Counted from the stretch's first letter, positions 14,050 to 26,282 are shown. The stretch is DNA of 64,000 nucleotides from Vanilla planifolia (GCA_023846275.1 CM043875.1:10039958-10103957); one strand, 5' to 3'. Numbers and translations: made by a program. Notes: generated by a model from the letters alone, not told the origin.

Positions 14050-15000
14050 TAAACCCAACCTCACTTGCCTGAAGTCTTGTTGCTACGTGAGACACAAGAG
14101 TTGGATGTTGCTCCTTGTGAGTTAGTGAAGAACTCTCAACATATCAATCTTTGTTAAGGTTCTTTGGATAAAATCATTTGGAGTAGCTCTCACATTGTAA
14201 TGGACACTATGTATGGTGGCAATAAAGTATCCAAAAGAAAATTTTATTTTCTTTCTATAAGATGGGCTTTTTAGGACTTTAATAATCTCAGTCAATCTAA
14301 TGATAACCTAACCCAAGTGAAACAAATCCCCTTTCAAGTAGTATTATGTAACCATGGAGATCCAAGGGGTTACATTTTGTTTTTCTCCTACCATTGGCAT
14401 CATAGATACTTTAAAAAGTAAATTTTTTACATTTTGATTTGGAAGCCTGGAGGATGATCATGCTATGAAATTGTTTATTTCACTATAGTCAAAAACATTA
14501 TCCTGAAAACGTGGCCATAAGGAAGGTTTAAAAAGACGGGTATGCCATAGAATCCATTTAGATAATCTTTTATGATCTCAATTTCAATGTTTTAAGGATA
14601 AGAGGTGCTTAAACTATAGTCTTTACCAACTATGAGATTGTTATAAAAATGCTTTAGTAATTCTAAATTAATGAATAGTTGATTTGAGGGACCCTCTCTT
14701 TTCTTATTCCATAAAACATTTGCAACAATGGTTCAAATGAATGATAACTCAAATTTAGGTAGAATTCTTTTGGCTATGATCATCATGCACACTTCCATGT
14801 TCTCATATCTTCACAATCTACTTTAGAGTGAAAAACCTTCCCATTAACTATATAACTTGTGGATGCCTTTGTTATGGTTTTAGATCATTTGTACAATGTT
14901 CTTGTATGCTTTACCACTTTGCTTATGCAAATATAATAAGTTCTTCTCGACAATGGGAAGTTCAATTGATTCTTAAGGTAAATAATTTGTTTGGTTAAGT
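14050..15000 (-). other. Degraded mobile-element coding trace, family uncertain
   Basis: Short minus-strand open stretches here, for example one with YFIATIHSVHYNVRATPNDF, resemble the gag-associated plant transposon protein found in many pol-less plant LTR elements. The resemblance is weak. It lies in the interior of the old host element between the gag remnant and the polypurine tract. Confidence 0.2.
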
Positions 15001-15899
15001 TTATCGATACATGAAACATTCAAAACCAAATATTAGAAAATCTTCTTAAATTTCATAGATCAAGCTAGCATTTTACTTAGAAGGTTGAATTCATTCCTTA
15101 CAGTATTCGATACAAGTGATATGGATGATGGAGAAGGTCGAGTAAGTAGGTGGACAAGGAGTGAACCAAGGTGAAAACATGATTTTCACTAGAGAAACCA
15201 CCACTTGTTGACAAGCTTTGTGCTAATGGCCCATAATCCTCATGAAAGTGTTCTTTAAAATGCTTTATCTTCCTTAGTTGGAGTGTTTAATCATAAAGTA
15301 GGAAAACCATAATGATGGGTCTCCTTATCTAGCATGACAATATCGAATTATATGAACCTCATGATGGTACAATTAGATGCTCTCTAGCTCAATAATGTTT
15401 TGAAAATCAAACAATACAATAATTGTTTTCATTCCTTCAATTTTCTTTAGTTTCTAGGCTAATACCTTGGGTATGTCCTTTGATATGTAAATCCAAATTG
15501 TACAGGCAATGGTCTCCATCGTACCAATATGATAATTATTTAAAACTTAATTTAACTAATTTTTTAATTTTTATGTTTAATTTTTTAATATTTTGTTAAT
15601 TTTTAATCATTGATAGATTTAGAAGTTCTTTCTCTCAAATTTTGTTTCCAATTAATCCTTTAAAATAACATGATGCTTTTAATTCTAATCCTTAGTGAAA
15701 TTATTTAAACAAACTATCTATCATAAGCATTGATTTTCAATATTTTGTCATTCTGAAATGATTTGCAATTTCAATCATGTTTGAAGATGGATTGTAAATA
15801 AAGTTTCTAGGTACACATTGTTGCAACTATAGGATTATCTAATTCTCTTATTTAGGTCTCATTAAGCTCATTTTCTAGTGAATAGAAAATTATATTCCT

Positions 15900-16858
15900 T
15901 AATGGTTTAAGTTTTCAAATAAATTTAAGAACTAATAGAAAGATAAAAATAATTATCAATTTTATCATAGTGAGCAAAGAATTCAATCATCAAGCAGGGC
16001 TTGTCTACATGGGTACTTGTCATTGAGACACATCCACACATTGACCTAGGCTTCAAATTTAGGAACCCAAGTCATGTTTTTAGATGTGTTTTAATGTGCA
16101 AAGATCATAGTTTAAATCCTTTGCACAAAAAATACTTCCTTTAGGTATCCTTGTAAATTTATTAGTTTTTGTAGTAGTAGACATATTAAATGAGAAATTA
16201 ATAGAGATGTGACCAAAATATGAGTAATAATTAAAAACAATTCTTGATGGACCAGTAACATAAGAAGCACACTTAATAAAAATACTTTCATATTCATTAA
16301 CAGTTGCATGGAATTTACTAAAGTTAAAAATGCATAATTTAGCATCATCTAATAAAGATGTATTCTCTTCTTTAATTTGATCGCATTGTTCAAGAATATG
16401 ATGCTTATGTTTAGCACAAGATCTTTAGAATTAGCATATTTAGCAAATAATTTCAAATGTTCATCAACCACTTCATCATAAGATTGTGATAGTTCATCAT
16501 TAACAAATATGGAAGAGCTTACCTTATTGTTTAAAGAGGTCCTTTTATGAATAACTACCATTAGAAAAGTGGAAACTAAGGTGCTAGTAGAATTGTACCT
16601 TATCCTTTTTTCTTAGTTTTTCATCTTCTTCTTCTCTTTCTTTACTGTATTAGAAATTTGAGGTTTAGTTTTATCATAAAACCTACCTTGCACTTACGCT
16701 GACTCAAAACAAGTACTAAGCAAAAATGTTCTTGCTAATCTCTTCACTAAAAGCTTAAAATAAGATGTGTACATATCTTGAATTTGTTGCATTAATTTAA
16801 TTAATTTTTCATCATTAAACAAATTAGAAGAGTGTATTTCGTGATTGATTTCAAATAA
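15900..16858 (-). pseudogene. Copia-type gag remnant, interrupted by the chromovirus
   Basis: Minus-strand open segments include an acidic stretch with ELSQSYDEVVDEHLKLFAKY (near 16430-16490) and a nearby degraded zinc-knuckle-like patch, the arrangement seen in the C-terminal half of SIRE-type gag proteins. It is badly broken. Its right end coincides with the chromovirus target duplication. Similarity was judged by eye, so the family call is moderate. Confidence 0.4.
16854..16858. repeat. Target-site duplication AATAA, left copy
   Basis: The five bases before the TG of the left LTR are AATAA, identical to the five after the CA of the right LTR. A 5-bp duplication is normal for Ty3/gypsy integration and fixes the element ends. 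Confidence 0.9.
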
Positions 16859-17700
16859 TGTTACACCCCATTTTTCCTAGGCTGATTTTTGGCATACATT
16901 TTTTTTTTTTTTACATATAGACAGCTCAGATCGTCCCATACCAACCTGAGTAGCCTACGAAAAACATAGGATATAACACATCATTACACACCTACTTTTC
17001 TTAACAATGTGGATCCCATTTCCCGGGTACACCGTCAACTCAGGATTCATGACTCCTGAATTAACAGATGGACTCGCGCAATGTTACTCCTACTAGACCC
17101 AATACTCCTATCCCATACCGATAGGAGAACCGATCTAATAGAAGTCTGAACCCCTACGGTAAGTTCCATAGTCATGTAATGACCTCACCATCAAAAAAAA
17201 TATATAACATCCACAGAATAAATATATAAATATAGCACTCCACACACTATAGCACCAAAACAATGAGTAAGACAGTGAATGGAAATTACATCACAAGAAT
17301 AAGATCCAAGTCCAACAAGTGCAACATCATCCAACCAGATACATAAGTCAGATTCATCCTCACACAATACCTGATATAAGAATAATAGCATCAATCACAC
17401 TAACCAAAATGTCTCAGAAATCACAGATCAGATATCCTCCACTAGCCTGCTGACCACGATCCCACCTAATCTGGGTGGCGTCAAGTCTGCCGAGCCACTG
17501 GAAAAATATAGATAATAAGGAGTGAGCTACGCCCAGTAGGAAAGACAGCTAGTAAAAACTCACATGCAAGAGAAGGATAATAGCAAGAGTATAGGAATAC
17601 AGCATAACAATGTATGGTGGAAAGGCACTCTCAGTCCCAGACTCCGACCAACCACAATCACCCCAGTCACACCGGAGTAGCTCTCCTTTGGGCTTCCAGG

Positions 17701-17982
17701 TAGCATGCCAGTAGGATTGCCCATCTCGAAACATGCATGGCGCTTAGGCAAAGCATGCCAGTGGGATACGCCCATCTCGAAACACGCATCATAATGCCTA
17801 GCACCCGACACCTCAGCGTCTATGTAGCATGCCAGTGGGATTGCCCATCTCGAAACACGCATGGCGCCTAGGCAAAGCATGCCAGTGGGATTGCCCATCT
17901 CGAAACACGCATCACAACCTAGCCTGGGGTTCCAGGTAGCATGCCAGAGGGATACGCCCCTCTCGAAATGCGCATGGTGCCT
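17701..17982. repeat. Five-copy degenerate array inside the 3' LTR
   Basis: Five direct copies of a roughly 35-bp core (GCATGCCAGTGGGAT, then CCCATCTCGAAACACGCAT after a two- or three-base variable step) are separated by unequal spacers. Spacers alternate between GGCGCCTAGGCAA-like and longer pieces. The core has GCATGC near its start and GCAT at its end. Confidence 0.85.
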
Positions 17983-18510
17983 ACCAGTCACATGTATACT
18001 GTGGAAGCTAAGGCTGAACAGCACAGTTACCTACCACAACTACCCTAAAACATCATATAGGGTCTATAGTAGTCCGGTCCAATATGCCAATCCGTGAAAT
18101 ATGCCAACACTGAGTAAACTGACTCAATCCATGCCATTGCCGTCCAAGCAACACAACTGTACCAGTTACTGACTGTTTTGGTAGCATCCATGTACCATAC
18201 CTCTGTCTGACTGTTTCAACTGTACTGTCATCACTGATAACATTTTTCCCTACTTCAGGAAATTTTTCTCTACATACGGATCTCCAGAATTTTCGAGATC
18301 GCTCAAATCCCAATTTCTCTTTTTCTGAGTTTTTATCAGAATTTAAAATCCCGAAATTCTAATTACTGCATTTTTTTTTTCAAATTCCAAAAAAATCAAA
18401 TTCTGCCCTTTCTCAATTTTCCGAAATTCGGAATAAATTTCCGAATTAAAATTTAAATTCACATATATCCTTTTTCCGAAAATTCAGATTAATTTCCAAA
18501 TTAAATTTTC

Positions 18511-18672
18511 TCCGCGCCGAATCCCGCTGAACCGGTTTTCGCTGCCGGTTCGGCTTTCGCGCCGTTCGTCCGCGCCGAATTCCGCTGAACCGGTTTTCGC
18601 TGCCGGTTCGGCTTTCGCGCCGTTCGTCCGTGCCTAATCCAGCTGAACCGGTTCGGCCTTCGCGGTGAACCG
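18511..18672. repeat. 58-bp tandem repeat, about 2.7 copies, in the 3' LTR
   Basis: Units begin at 18511, 18569 and 18627 with TCCGCGCCGAAT or a close variant. Each holds GCTGAACCGGTT and most hold a second CCGGTTCGGC. The block is very GC- and CG-rich compared with its AT-rich flanks inside the LTR. Confidence 0.88.
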
Positions 18673-18774
18673 AGAACTCATCGGCCGAATAATTAATCAA
18701 ATTTCCAGCCGACGTTTAACATTTAAATTATTAATAAATATTGAATAATTACAATTACTTAATTAACTAAACCG

Positions 18775-19440
18775 AAATTAATCTAATCCATCTCCTTCCT
18801 CCGCCCGGCGCCCGCGAAACCCTAGCCGACGATTCCTCCGGGAAAATTCCGTTTCCCCCGTCGATTTTCGGCGACCGAGATCAAAGAGAAACAAAATCCG
18901 ATGTTCATACTATCCTAATGTTTCATTAATGCCACTAATTTCTAAGGTTCATTCCAATTTCCGCCGAAGGAATTCGCCCGAACGCCATTGCCGTATTGTG
19001 AGATTTAAGATTAATCCAACAATTAATCAACTAATTCAATGGCAAACAGATAATACAAATCCCTAACATGCTCCTAAGCATTAACTAAATTTTTCGGCGA
19101 AATGGGAAATTTTCCAGAAAATCCAAAATTTGTAAAAGACGCAAATTAGCATTCAATTAAGTCCAATTTTTCATCCACATGCTTGTGTTCATTAAGCAAA
19201 ATATTCCATGCTTTTAATTTCTACTAATTAACTAATTTAAAACCGAATTTCCTACCTTTCTTCTCCGGCGACGGTGAAGCTCGCACGCGGCCAACCGCTG
19301 CTCCTCGCCGAACGAAACCGGTACCAATCGATTCTCCTCGGTCCCGCGAACCTTCAGGTACAAAAAGCCCCTTGAAAGGCTGCCGGAAAGTATCGCCGCG
19401 AACACTTCGTCTCCGGCCACCGTTCGAAACCCTAACAGCC
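18775..19440 (-). promoter_or_regulatory. Leader-like, exon-like GC-rich part of the LTR with telo-box motifs
   Basis: Between two AT-rich stretches the LTR carries a GC-rich block with AAACCCTAG at 18817 and AAACCCTAA at 19427, motifs common in plant gene leaders. On the minus strand an open segment at 19232-19420 ends near AGAAGAAAGGTAGG, which resembles a splice donor. This may be the transcribed leader of the element. The same block is present in the other LTR at about 26385-27050. The functional reading is inference. Confidence 0.35.
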
Positions 19441-19930
19441 GAACAAATCAGGTTAAATACCCAGCATAAACCGGTAATAACCCGTTAAGAACCATTAAGC
19501 GCCGGTTGACCTTCTAATAACGCCGCTCAAACCCGATCAGCCGGTTAATCTCCACCGCTGATCTCGTCCGTCCGATCCGCTTATCCGCGGCTTATCCAAC
19601 CGCACGCGCAAACGCACTCGGCGAACCGCCCCCGCCTTCGCTGGACCGCTCCGGTCCGGTTCAGGCGCGGTAAAAACCAAATTCCGGTTTAAAAATCTAA
19701 TAGACCGATTTAACTAGATTTTCAAATTTCCAAAAATCCAATAAATCCAATTAAACAGGGAAAATAACTTAAAAATTTCCTCGGTGCTCCGAAAAATCCC
19801 CAGAAAATTTCAGAAATTCCAATAGCCTCCAATTGAGCTCCTGGCTCATCCTACTGTCGATCTAAAATCATCCAAGCCACAATTGAATTATTGAAGATTA
19901 AACGTATAATATTTTACCGGTTATAACAAT

Positions 19931-19941
19931 CTCCCCACCTT
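19931..19941 (-). other. Polypurine tract
   Basis: On the minus strand AAGGTGGGGAG lies two bases before the 3' LTR, the position expected for the plus-strand primer of reverse transcription. The same 11 bases recur at 24401-24411, near the other end of the interior. Confidence 0.8.
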
Positions 19942-20011
19942 ATCAGGAATTTCGCCCTCGAAATTCTGCAAGGAGTTCCGGCCACTTTTCCGCAACATCC
20001 TGCTCTAGCTC

Positions 20012-22822
20012 CTAGGTTGCCTCCCTTTCGTCATGTCTATTCCACAGAACCTTGACCATAGGAAACGACCTGTTCCTCAGTTGCCTACTGCTCTCCTCGA
20101 GGATGCGAACTGGCAGTTCCACATAAGAAGAATCTGGTGCCACTTGCAAACCAGGAAAATCATCACTGATACAATGAGAAGGATCTGGCACATATCTCTT
20201 GAGATTTGAAACATGAAACACATTGTGAATCCCAGTCAGATGCTCAGGAAGTGCCAACCTGTAAGCCACTTCACCAATCCTCTCCAGAATAGGATAGGGT
20301 CCAATGTAACGAGGTCGAAGCTTAGAAGACTTGCCAAACCTGAATAGACCTCGCATAGGACTGATCTTCAGGAATACCCTATCTCCCACAGAAAACTCAA
20401 CAGCTCTGTGCTTAGGATCATAATATTTCGTCTGGCGATCTTGCACAGTACGTAATCTGTCCTGCAATAACTTGACTTCTGTTGCGGTCTCCTCCACAAT
20501 CTGGGGTCCCCACACTCTCCTGGAATCACCCTCTTCCCAAACAAGAGGAGATCTACACTGACGTCCATACAGTGCCTCATAAGGTGCCATACCAATCGAC
20601 GCCTGAAAACTGTTATTATACACAAATTCTACCAAGGGTAACCGTCTGGCCCAATCTGCTGAGTAAGTCTGTACGCTCAGGCGTAGCAAATCCTCCAAGG
20701 TCCGAATAGTCCGCTCAGACTGTCCATCTGTCTGAGGATGATAAGCAGTACTGAACTTCAACTGTGTACCCATGGCAGTGTGTAAGCTCCTCCAAAACTG
20801 TGATGTGAACTTGGCGTCTCTGTCAGAAATAATAGATCGGGGAATCCCATGCAATCTGACAATCTGCTGAATATATACCTCTGCCAACTGTGCCGCTGAA
20901 TCCGTCTTCTTAATTGATAAGAAATGGGCTGACTTGGTCAATCGATCCACGATGACCCAATTGGCGTCAAAACCTTGTCTGGTACGAGGAAGACCAGTCA
21001 CAAAGTCCATAGTGATGTCATCCCATTTCCACTCCGGAATTGGCAAACTCTGCAACAATCCTCCAGGTCTCTGGTGCTCGGCCTTAACTTGCTGACATGT
21101 AAGGCACTTCCTAACAAAAGCAGCAACATCTGCCTTCAAACCTCTCCACCAGAAAACACTCCTCAAATTCCTATACATCTTGACTTCTCCAGGGTGTATA
21201 GCCAAAGTTCCATAATGAGCCTCTCGAAGGATCCTTTCCTTGAACTCCTGATGTGATGGCACACACCAGCGACCCCTGAAAGTCAAAATGTCGTTTCTGA
21301 GAGCAAAGTCTCCTCCCAATCCCTGCGATGCCAACTCAAACTTCTCCTTCAGCTCTTCATCACAAAGCTGAAGATCACGCATCTCAGATAACCAGTTAGC
21401 CCGAATAGTCAACGAGCTGAGTCTGTGAACCAGTCTCTGAACAGACAACTGTTCCTGACATCTTTCAACATCCCAATCCAAGTCTAGTATAGAGTCACAG
21501 ACTAACATAGTATGCATAACTGCGTGCCTGCTCAAAGCATTAGCAACAGGATTAGCCTTACCCTCGTAGTAATTTATCACCAGCTCATAGTCTTTTATCA
21601 ATTCCAACCATCTCCTTTGTCTCAAATTCAGTTCCTTCTGAGTGAATAGATACTTGAGACTCTTGTGATCAGAAAAGAAATCTACGGATACTCCATATAA
21701 ATAATGTCTCCATATTTTTAAGGCAAATATGATAGCAGCTAACTCCAAATCATGAGTGGGATAATTCTTCTCATGATCCTTCAGTTGTCTCGAAGCATAC
21801 GCCACAACCCTGCCATCCTGCATCAGTACAACTCCCAAGCTTATATGTGAAGCATCAGTGTACATCTGATAAGGCTTCCCTTGAGTAGGTAAAATCAATA
21901 CTGGAGCGGTACTAAGCCTCTGCTTCAGCTCTAGGAAACTATTCTCACAACTCTCTGACCACTCAAAAGATTTTCCCTTCCGGGTCAGCTGTGTCAGTGG
22001 AGCGGCCAGCCTAGAAAAGTGAGGAACAAATTTCCTATAATAACCTGCCAGACCAAGGAAACTCCGGATCTCAGTGACAGAAGATGGTCGTTTCCAATCA
22101 GTAATAGCTCGTATCTTGCTAGGATCAACAGCCACGCCTTCTGTACTGACAATATGTCCCAAGAATGCTACTGAGTCTAGCCAAAAAGAACACTTGGAGA
22201 ATTTTGCATACAGCTCATTCTCCTGCAATACTGTGAGCACTGTCCTCAACTGATCTGTATGAGCCTCCCTATCTTTGGAATAAATCAATATATCATTTAT
22301 AAATATGATCACGAACTGGTCCAAGAAAGCATGAAAAACTTGATGCATCAGATTCATAAACACTGCTGGAGCATTAGTCAATCCAAAAGGTAACACTGTG
22401 AACTCATAATGTCCATATCTAGTACGGAAGGCTGTCTTGGGTATATCAGAATCTCTAATTCGAATTTGGTGATAACCCGAACGCAAGTCGATCTTGGAGA
22501 ACACAGTTGCCCCCTGCAGCTGATCTAGTAAATCATCAATACGTGGTAAAGGGTACCGGTTACGAATCGTAACCTTATTCAATTCCCTATAATCCACACA
22601 CAGTCTCATACTACCATCCTTTTTCTTGACGAATAAGACAGGGGCACCCCAAGGTGAACAACTGGGGCGTATGAGTCCCTTGTCTAATAGGTCCTGTAAC
22701 TGAGTCTTCAACTCTGCTAGCTCGGCTAGAGCCATCCTGTAGGGAGCTCTAGCAATAGGAGCTACTCCTGCCTCCAACTCAATCGAAAACTCCACTTCCC
22801 TAGCTGGTGGAAGTCCAGGCAA
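20012..22822 (-). CDS. pol: Chromovirus pol: reverse transcriptase, RNase H, integrase, chromodomain-like tail
   Basis: A 936-residue open frame and the longest in the window. The reverse transcriptase spans about residues 45-225, with the [10 protein letters not shown] motif near 143-152. RNase H spans about 318-435, with YTDAS at 321-325. The integrase has a zinc-binding H-H-C-C set at about 537, 543, 573 and 576, then a catalytic core at about 600-720 with aspartates near 606 and 667 and a glutamate near 703. A GPY/F-like module follows around 834-846, then a chromodomain-like segment from about 903. The order RT, RNase H, integrase is that of Ty3/gypsy. In chromoviruses the terminal domain is thought to steer integration to heterochromatin. 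The frame overlaps the protease frame by 23 bases. It is a fossil from a recent copy; whether any protein is made cannot be judged. Confidence 0.93.
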   Translation of the reverse strand: MPGLPPAREVEFSIELEAGVAPIARAPYRMALAELAELKTQLQDLLDKGLIRPSCSPWGAPVLFVKKKDGSMRLCVDYRELNKVTIRNRYPLPRIDDLLDQLQGATVFSKIDLRSGYHQIRIRDSDIPKTAFRTRYGHYEFTVLPFGLTNAPAVFMNLMHQVFHAFLDQFVIIFINDILIYSKDREAHTDQLRTVLTVLQENELYAKFSKCSFWLDSVAFLGHIVSTEGVAVDPSKIRAITDWKRPSSVTEIRSFLGLAGYYRKFVPHFSRLAAPLTQLTRKGKSFEWSESCENSFLELKQRLSTAPVLILPTQGKPYQMYTDASHISLGVVLMQDGRVVAYASRQLKDHEKNYPTHDLELAAIIFALKIWRHYLYGVSVDFFSDHKSLKYLFTQKELNLRQRRWLELIKDYELVINYYEGKANPVANALSRHAVMHTMLVCDSILDLDWDVERCQEQLSVQRLVHRLSSLTIRANWLSEMRDLQLCDEELKEKFELASQGLGGDFALRNDILTFRGRWCVPSHQEFKERILREAHYGTLAIHPGEVKMYRNLRSVFWWRGLKADVAAFVRKCLTCQQVKAEHQRPGGLLQSLPIPEWKWDDITMDFVTGLPRTRQGFDANWVIVDRLTKSAHFLSIKKTDSAAQLAEVYIQQIVRLHGIPRSIISDRDAKFTSQFWRSLHTAMGTQLKFSTAYHPQTDGQSERTIRTLEDLLRLSVQTYSADWARRLPLVEFVYNNSFQASIGMAPYEALYGRQCRSPLVWEEGDSRRVWGPQIVEETATEVKLLQDRLRTVQDRQTKYYDPKHRAVEFSVGDRVFLKISPMRGLFRFGKSSKLRPRYIGPYPILERIGEVAYRLALPEHLTGIHNVFHVSNLKRYVPDPSHCISDDFPGLQVAPDSSYVELPVRILEESSRQLRNRSFPMVKVLWNRHDEREAT

Positions 22823-23348
22823 TTCCTCTGGAAAAAACCATAAGGAAGTCTCTCACCATTGGAATATTTGACATAAGGGTAGTGGTGGCTTGACTATCTG
22901 CCACATAAGCCAACCAACCAGTACAACCCTTACTCACTAGCCTCTTTGCCTGAAGAACTGAGATCAGGGGAATCTGCCTGTTCAGACCAAAGTATATCAC
23001 ATCCTCCGAACCAGGCACCCTGATCCTAACCTTCTTCTCCCAACAATCCAGAACCACTGCATGGTAGCACAACCAATCCATCCCTAAGATGATGTCGAAC
23101 TCTGTTAGTGGTACACATATCAACTCTGTCATGAACTCATGTCCACTAATCAGAATAGACCCATCAATCTTCTGAACAGTGGGAATCTCTTTCCCATCAG
23201 GAAGCCTAACCAGTAAGGGTTCTTTTAAATAACCCTTGGATCCTGATATCTGATTCCAAATCCTCTCAGCAACAAAAGAATGAGATGCACCAGTATCAAA
23301 CAAAGTCACACACTGCACGTTGCCAAAATAAAGCATACCTGTGATCAC
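22800..23348 (-). CDS. Chromovirus aspartic protease region
   Basis: A 182-residue frame with the aspartic-protease signature [11 protein letters not shown] at residues 16-26 and a flap/second-half motif IILGMDWL further on. These are typical of the retropepsin between gag and RT in plant Ty3/gypsy elements, which cleaves the polyprotein in the virus-like particle. It lies directly after the gag zinc knuckle and before the RT frame on the same strand. The start shown is only the first in-frame methionine; in this family the protease is normally part of a longer polyprotein, so it is not a separate gene. Confidence 0.88.
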   Translation of the reverse strand: MITGMLYFGNVQCVTLFDTGASHSFVAERIWNQISGSKGYLKEPLLVRLPDGKEIPTVQKIDGSILISGHEFMTELICVPLTEFDIILGMDWLCYHAVVLDCWEKKVRIRVPGSEDVIYFGLNRQIPLISVLQAKRLVSKGCTGWLAYVADSQATTTLMSNIPMVRDFLMVFSRGIAWTSTS

Positions 23349-23366
23349 CTCTGGTGACTCTGAAGC

Positions 23367-24395
23367 CTACTGCTGAGTTAATGCAAATACTCTGGGCTGT
23401 CCCCCAGATGAACCAACTGGTCCTGTGATCCTCTGTTTCTTCCATTCTGGGCAGTCGTACCTTATGTGTCCTGGCTGCTGACAGTGGTAGCAAATAATCC
23501 CCCCAGTCCGAGTACCTGTCTGCTGCACTGGCCTCTCGAAAATAGGCCGTGGCTGGAACACGCCCTCCTAAGTACCACGGTGGCCTCTTTGTCTCTTGCC
23601 CTTTTTGTTATGTTGGGCATTTCTGAATTCCTTCCTCTTGTTGTGATCCTTTCTCTGGGCCTCCATCCGGATGTCAATAAGCTCAACGGATCTCGCAGCC
23701 TCCACCAAGTCACGAAATCTGGCAAACTGGCTCACAACCAACTGACGCTGCAGTATAGGACGAAGTCCCTCCAAGAACATCTCACATCTGCGCTCCTCAG
23801 ATGGTACCAGCTCTGCGACATACCTCGCCAGATATGTGAATCTCGATAAGTAGTCGTTCACTGACATCTGGCCCTATCTGAGGTGTATAAGGTCCCTCCT
23901 GAACTGAGACATGGCAGAAGCCAGAATGTAGCACTCCCTGAATGCCTCAACAAAGTCCTCCCAAGCTATCTCGCTGTTCTGGACCTCCCAAAACACAGGG
24001 CGCCGCTGGCCTCTCCACCAGGTAGCAGCCTCTCCTTCCAATACTAGAGCAGCAAGTACTACCCTCCTGCCGAACGAACATCCCAAGGCATCAAACAGCT
24101 CAAGCATATGAGCCATCAAGTCATCTGCCACCGCTGGGTCAGCCGACCCACTGAAGCTCCGCGGACGCAACCGCATAAAGGCATCGATCCAACGATCCAA
24201 GGCTGGCTCAACTGGCAATGCTGGGATCATCTCCTGGGTAGGAGTAGCAGATACAGGTCTGCCTCTAGCTGCTCCACGAAAGGGAAGTCTCCTGGTACCA
24301 GCCATACTGTCAAAAGCAACTAATCTGGCATTAGAGTCGTCATTTGGCATTTGGCATTTGGCATACGGACTACTATAGTATAATAAAATGACCAA
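23367..24395 (-). pseudogene. gag: Chromovirus gag (capsid/nucleocapsid), broken
   Basis: Three consecutive open segments on the minus strand carry the parts of a plant Ty3/gypsy gag. First is an N-terminal region with the capsid-like ending SEIAWEDFVEAFRECYI. Next is a segment with SVNDYLSRFTYLARYV, the usual retrotransposon gag family pattern. Last is a nucleocapsid zinc knuckle CYHCQQPGHIRYDCP (C-X2-C-X4-H-X4-C) at about 23451-23492. The protein would coat element RNA in cytoplasmic particles. The gene is broken, with a small number of breaks. The likely start of the gag part is the second methionine of the first segment (MAGTRRLPFRG, about 24302), since upstream codons do not look like gag. 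Confidence 0.85.
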
Positions 24396-24456
24396 AAGTT
24401 CTCCCCACCTTGGGTTGAACTTCTATATATGTCTAGCCCCACTATCCTAACCTAGG

Positions 24457-24468
24457 GCTCTAATACCA
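24457..24468 (-). other. Primer-binding site, initiator-Met tRNA type
   Basis: Read on the minus strand just inside the 5' LTR, after a four-base gap, the sequence is TGGTATTAGAGC. It matches the common plant site TGGTATCAGAGC, complementary to the 3' end of initiator methionine tRNA, at 11 of 12 bases. Its position fixes this LTR as the 5' one and the element as minus-strand. Confidence 0.85.
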
Positions 24469-25310
24469 CTCTTGTTACACCCCATTTTTCCTAGGCTGAT
24501 TTTTGGCATACATTTTTTTTTTACATATAGACAGCTCAGATCGTCCCATACCAACCTGAGTAGCCTACGAAAAACATAGGATATAACACATCATTACACA
24601 CCTACTTTTCTTAACAATGTGGATCCCATTTCCCGGGTACACCGTCAACTCAGGATTCATGACTCCTGAATTAACAGATGGACTCGCGCAATGTTACTCC
24701 TACTAGACCCAATACTCCTATCCCATACCGATAGGAGAACCGATCTAATAGAAGTCTGAACCCCTACGGTAAGTTCCATAGTCATGTAATGACCTCACCA
24801 TCAAAAAAAATATATAACATCCACAGAATAAATATATAAATATAGCACTCCACACACTATAGCACCAAAACAATGAGTAAGACAGTGAATGGAAATTACA
24901 TCACAAGAATAAGATCCAAGTCCAACAAGTGCAACATCATCCAACCAGATACATAAGTCAGATTCATCCTCACACAATACCTGATATAAGAATAATAGCA
25001 TCAATCACACTAACCAAAATGTCTCAGAAATCACAGATCAGATATCCTCCACTAGCCTGCTGACCACGATCCCACCTAATCTGGGTGGCGTCAAGTCTGC
25101 CGAGCCGCTGGAAAAATATAGATAATAAGGAGTGAGCTACGCCCAGTAGGAAAGACAGCTAGTAAAAACTCACATGCAAGAGAAGGATAATAGCAAGAGT
25201 ATAGGAATACAGCATAACAATGTATGGTGGAAAGGCACTCTCAGTCCCAGACTCCGACCAACCACAATCACCCCAGTCACACCGGAGTAGCTCTCCTCTG
25301 GGCTTCCAGG

Positions 25311-25592
25311 TAGCATGCCAGTGGGATTGCCCATCTCGAAACATGCATGGCGCTTAGGCAAAGCATGCCAGTGGGATACGCCCATCTCGAAACACGCATC
25401 ATAACGCCTAGCACCCGACACCTCAGCGTCTATGTAGCATGCCAGTGGGATTGCCCATCTCGAAACACGCATGGCGCCTAGGCAAAGCATGCCAGTGGGA
25501 TTGCCCATCTCGAAACACGCATCACAACCTAGCCTGGGGTTCCAGGTAGCATGCCAGAGGGATACGCCCCTCTCGAAATGCGCATGGCGCCT
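25311..25592. repeat. Five-copy degenerate array inside the 5' LTR
   Basis: The same array as at 17701-17982, with the same number and order of units. It was therefore present in the element before this insertion and was copied into both LTRs at reverse transcription. Confidence 0.85.
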
Positions 25593-26120
25593 ACCAGTCA
25601 CATGTATACTGTGGAAGCTAAGGCTGAACAGCACAGTTACCTACCACAACTACCCTAAAACATCATATAGGGTCTATAGTAGTCCGGTCCAATATGCCAA
25701 TCCGTGAAATATGCCAACACTGAGTAAACTGACTCAATCCATGCCATTGCCGTCCAAGCAACACAACTGTACCAGTTACTGACTGTTTTGGTAGCATCCA
25801 TGTACCATACCTCTGTCTGACTGTTTCAACTGTACTGTCATCACTGATAACATTTTTCCCTACTTCAGGAAATTTTTCTCTACATACGGATCTCCAGAAT
25901 TTTCGAGATCGCTCAAATCCCAATTTCTCTTTTTCTGAGTTTTTATCAGAATTTAAAATCCCGAAATTCTAATTACTGCATTTTTTTTTTCAAATTCCAA
26001 AAAAATCAAATTCTGCCCTTTCTCAATTTTCCGAAATTCGGAATAAATTTCCGAATTAAAATTTAAATTCACATATATCCTTTTTCCGAAAATTCAGATT
26101 AATTTCCAAATTAAATTTTC

Positions 26121-26282
26121 TCCGCGCCGAATCCCGCTGAACCGGTTTTCGCTGCCGGTTCGGCTTTCGCGCCGTTCGTCCGCGCCGAATTCCGCTGAAC
26201 CGGTTTTCGCTGCCGGTTCGGCTTTCGCGCCGTTCGTCCGTGCCTAATCCAGCTGAACCGGTTCGGCCTTCGCGGTGAACCG
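26121..26282. repeat. 58-bp tandem repeat, about 2.7 copies, in the 5' LTR
   Basis: Partner of 18511-18672, with identical unit length and order. Confidence 0.88.

Larger units (their letters stand above)
16859..19928 (-). repeat. 3' LTR of the chromovirus
   Basis: Downstream LTR in element orientation, the near-identical partner of 24473-27539. It begins TGTTACACC and ends ATAACA, next to the polypurine tract at 19931-19941. It has the same two internal arrays (17701-17982 and 18511-18672) and the same telo-box-like motifs at 18817 and 19427. Confidence 0.95.

Noticed and set aside
17701-17982. Spaced repeats as a CRISPR-like array
   Set aside because: Units are degenerate, spacers are unequal and partly repeated, and the array is inside a plant LTR in two copies.
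17560-18024. A 154-residue minus-strand frame, repeated at 25170-25634
   Set aside because: It is a translation of the five-copy LTR array. The repetitive CFEMG/WHA pattern comes from the DNA repeat, and it occurs identically in both LTRs.
18446-18700. An 84-residue Arg-rich minus-strand frame, repeated at 26056-26310
   Set aside because: Generated by the 58-bp GC-rich tandem repeat; no family resemblance.
20368-20625. Frames antisense to or shifted from pol (also 20482-20709 and 20975-21256)
   Set aside because: Shadows of the pol frame with no domain of their own.
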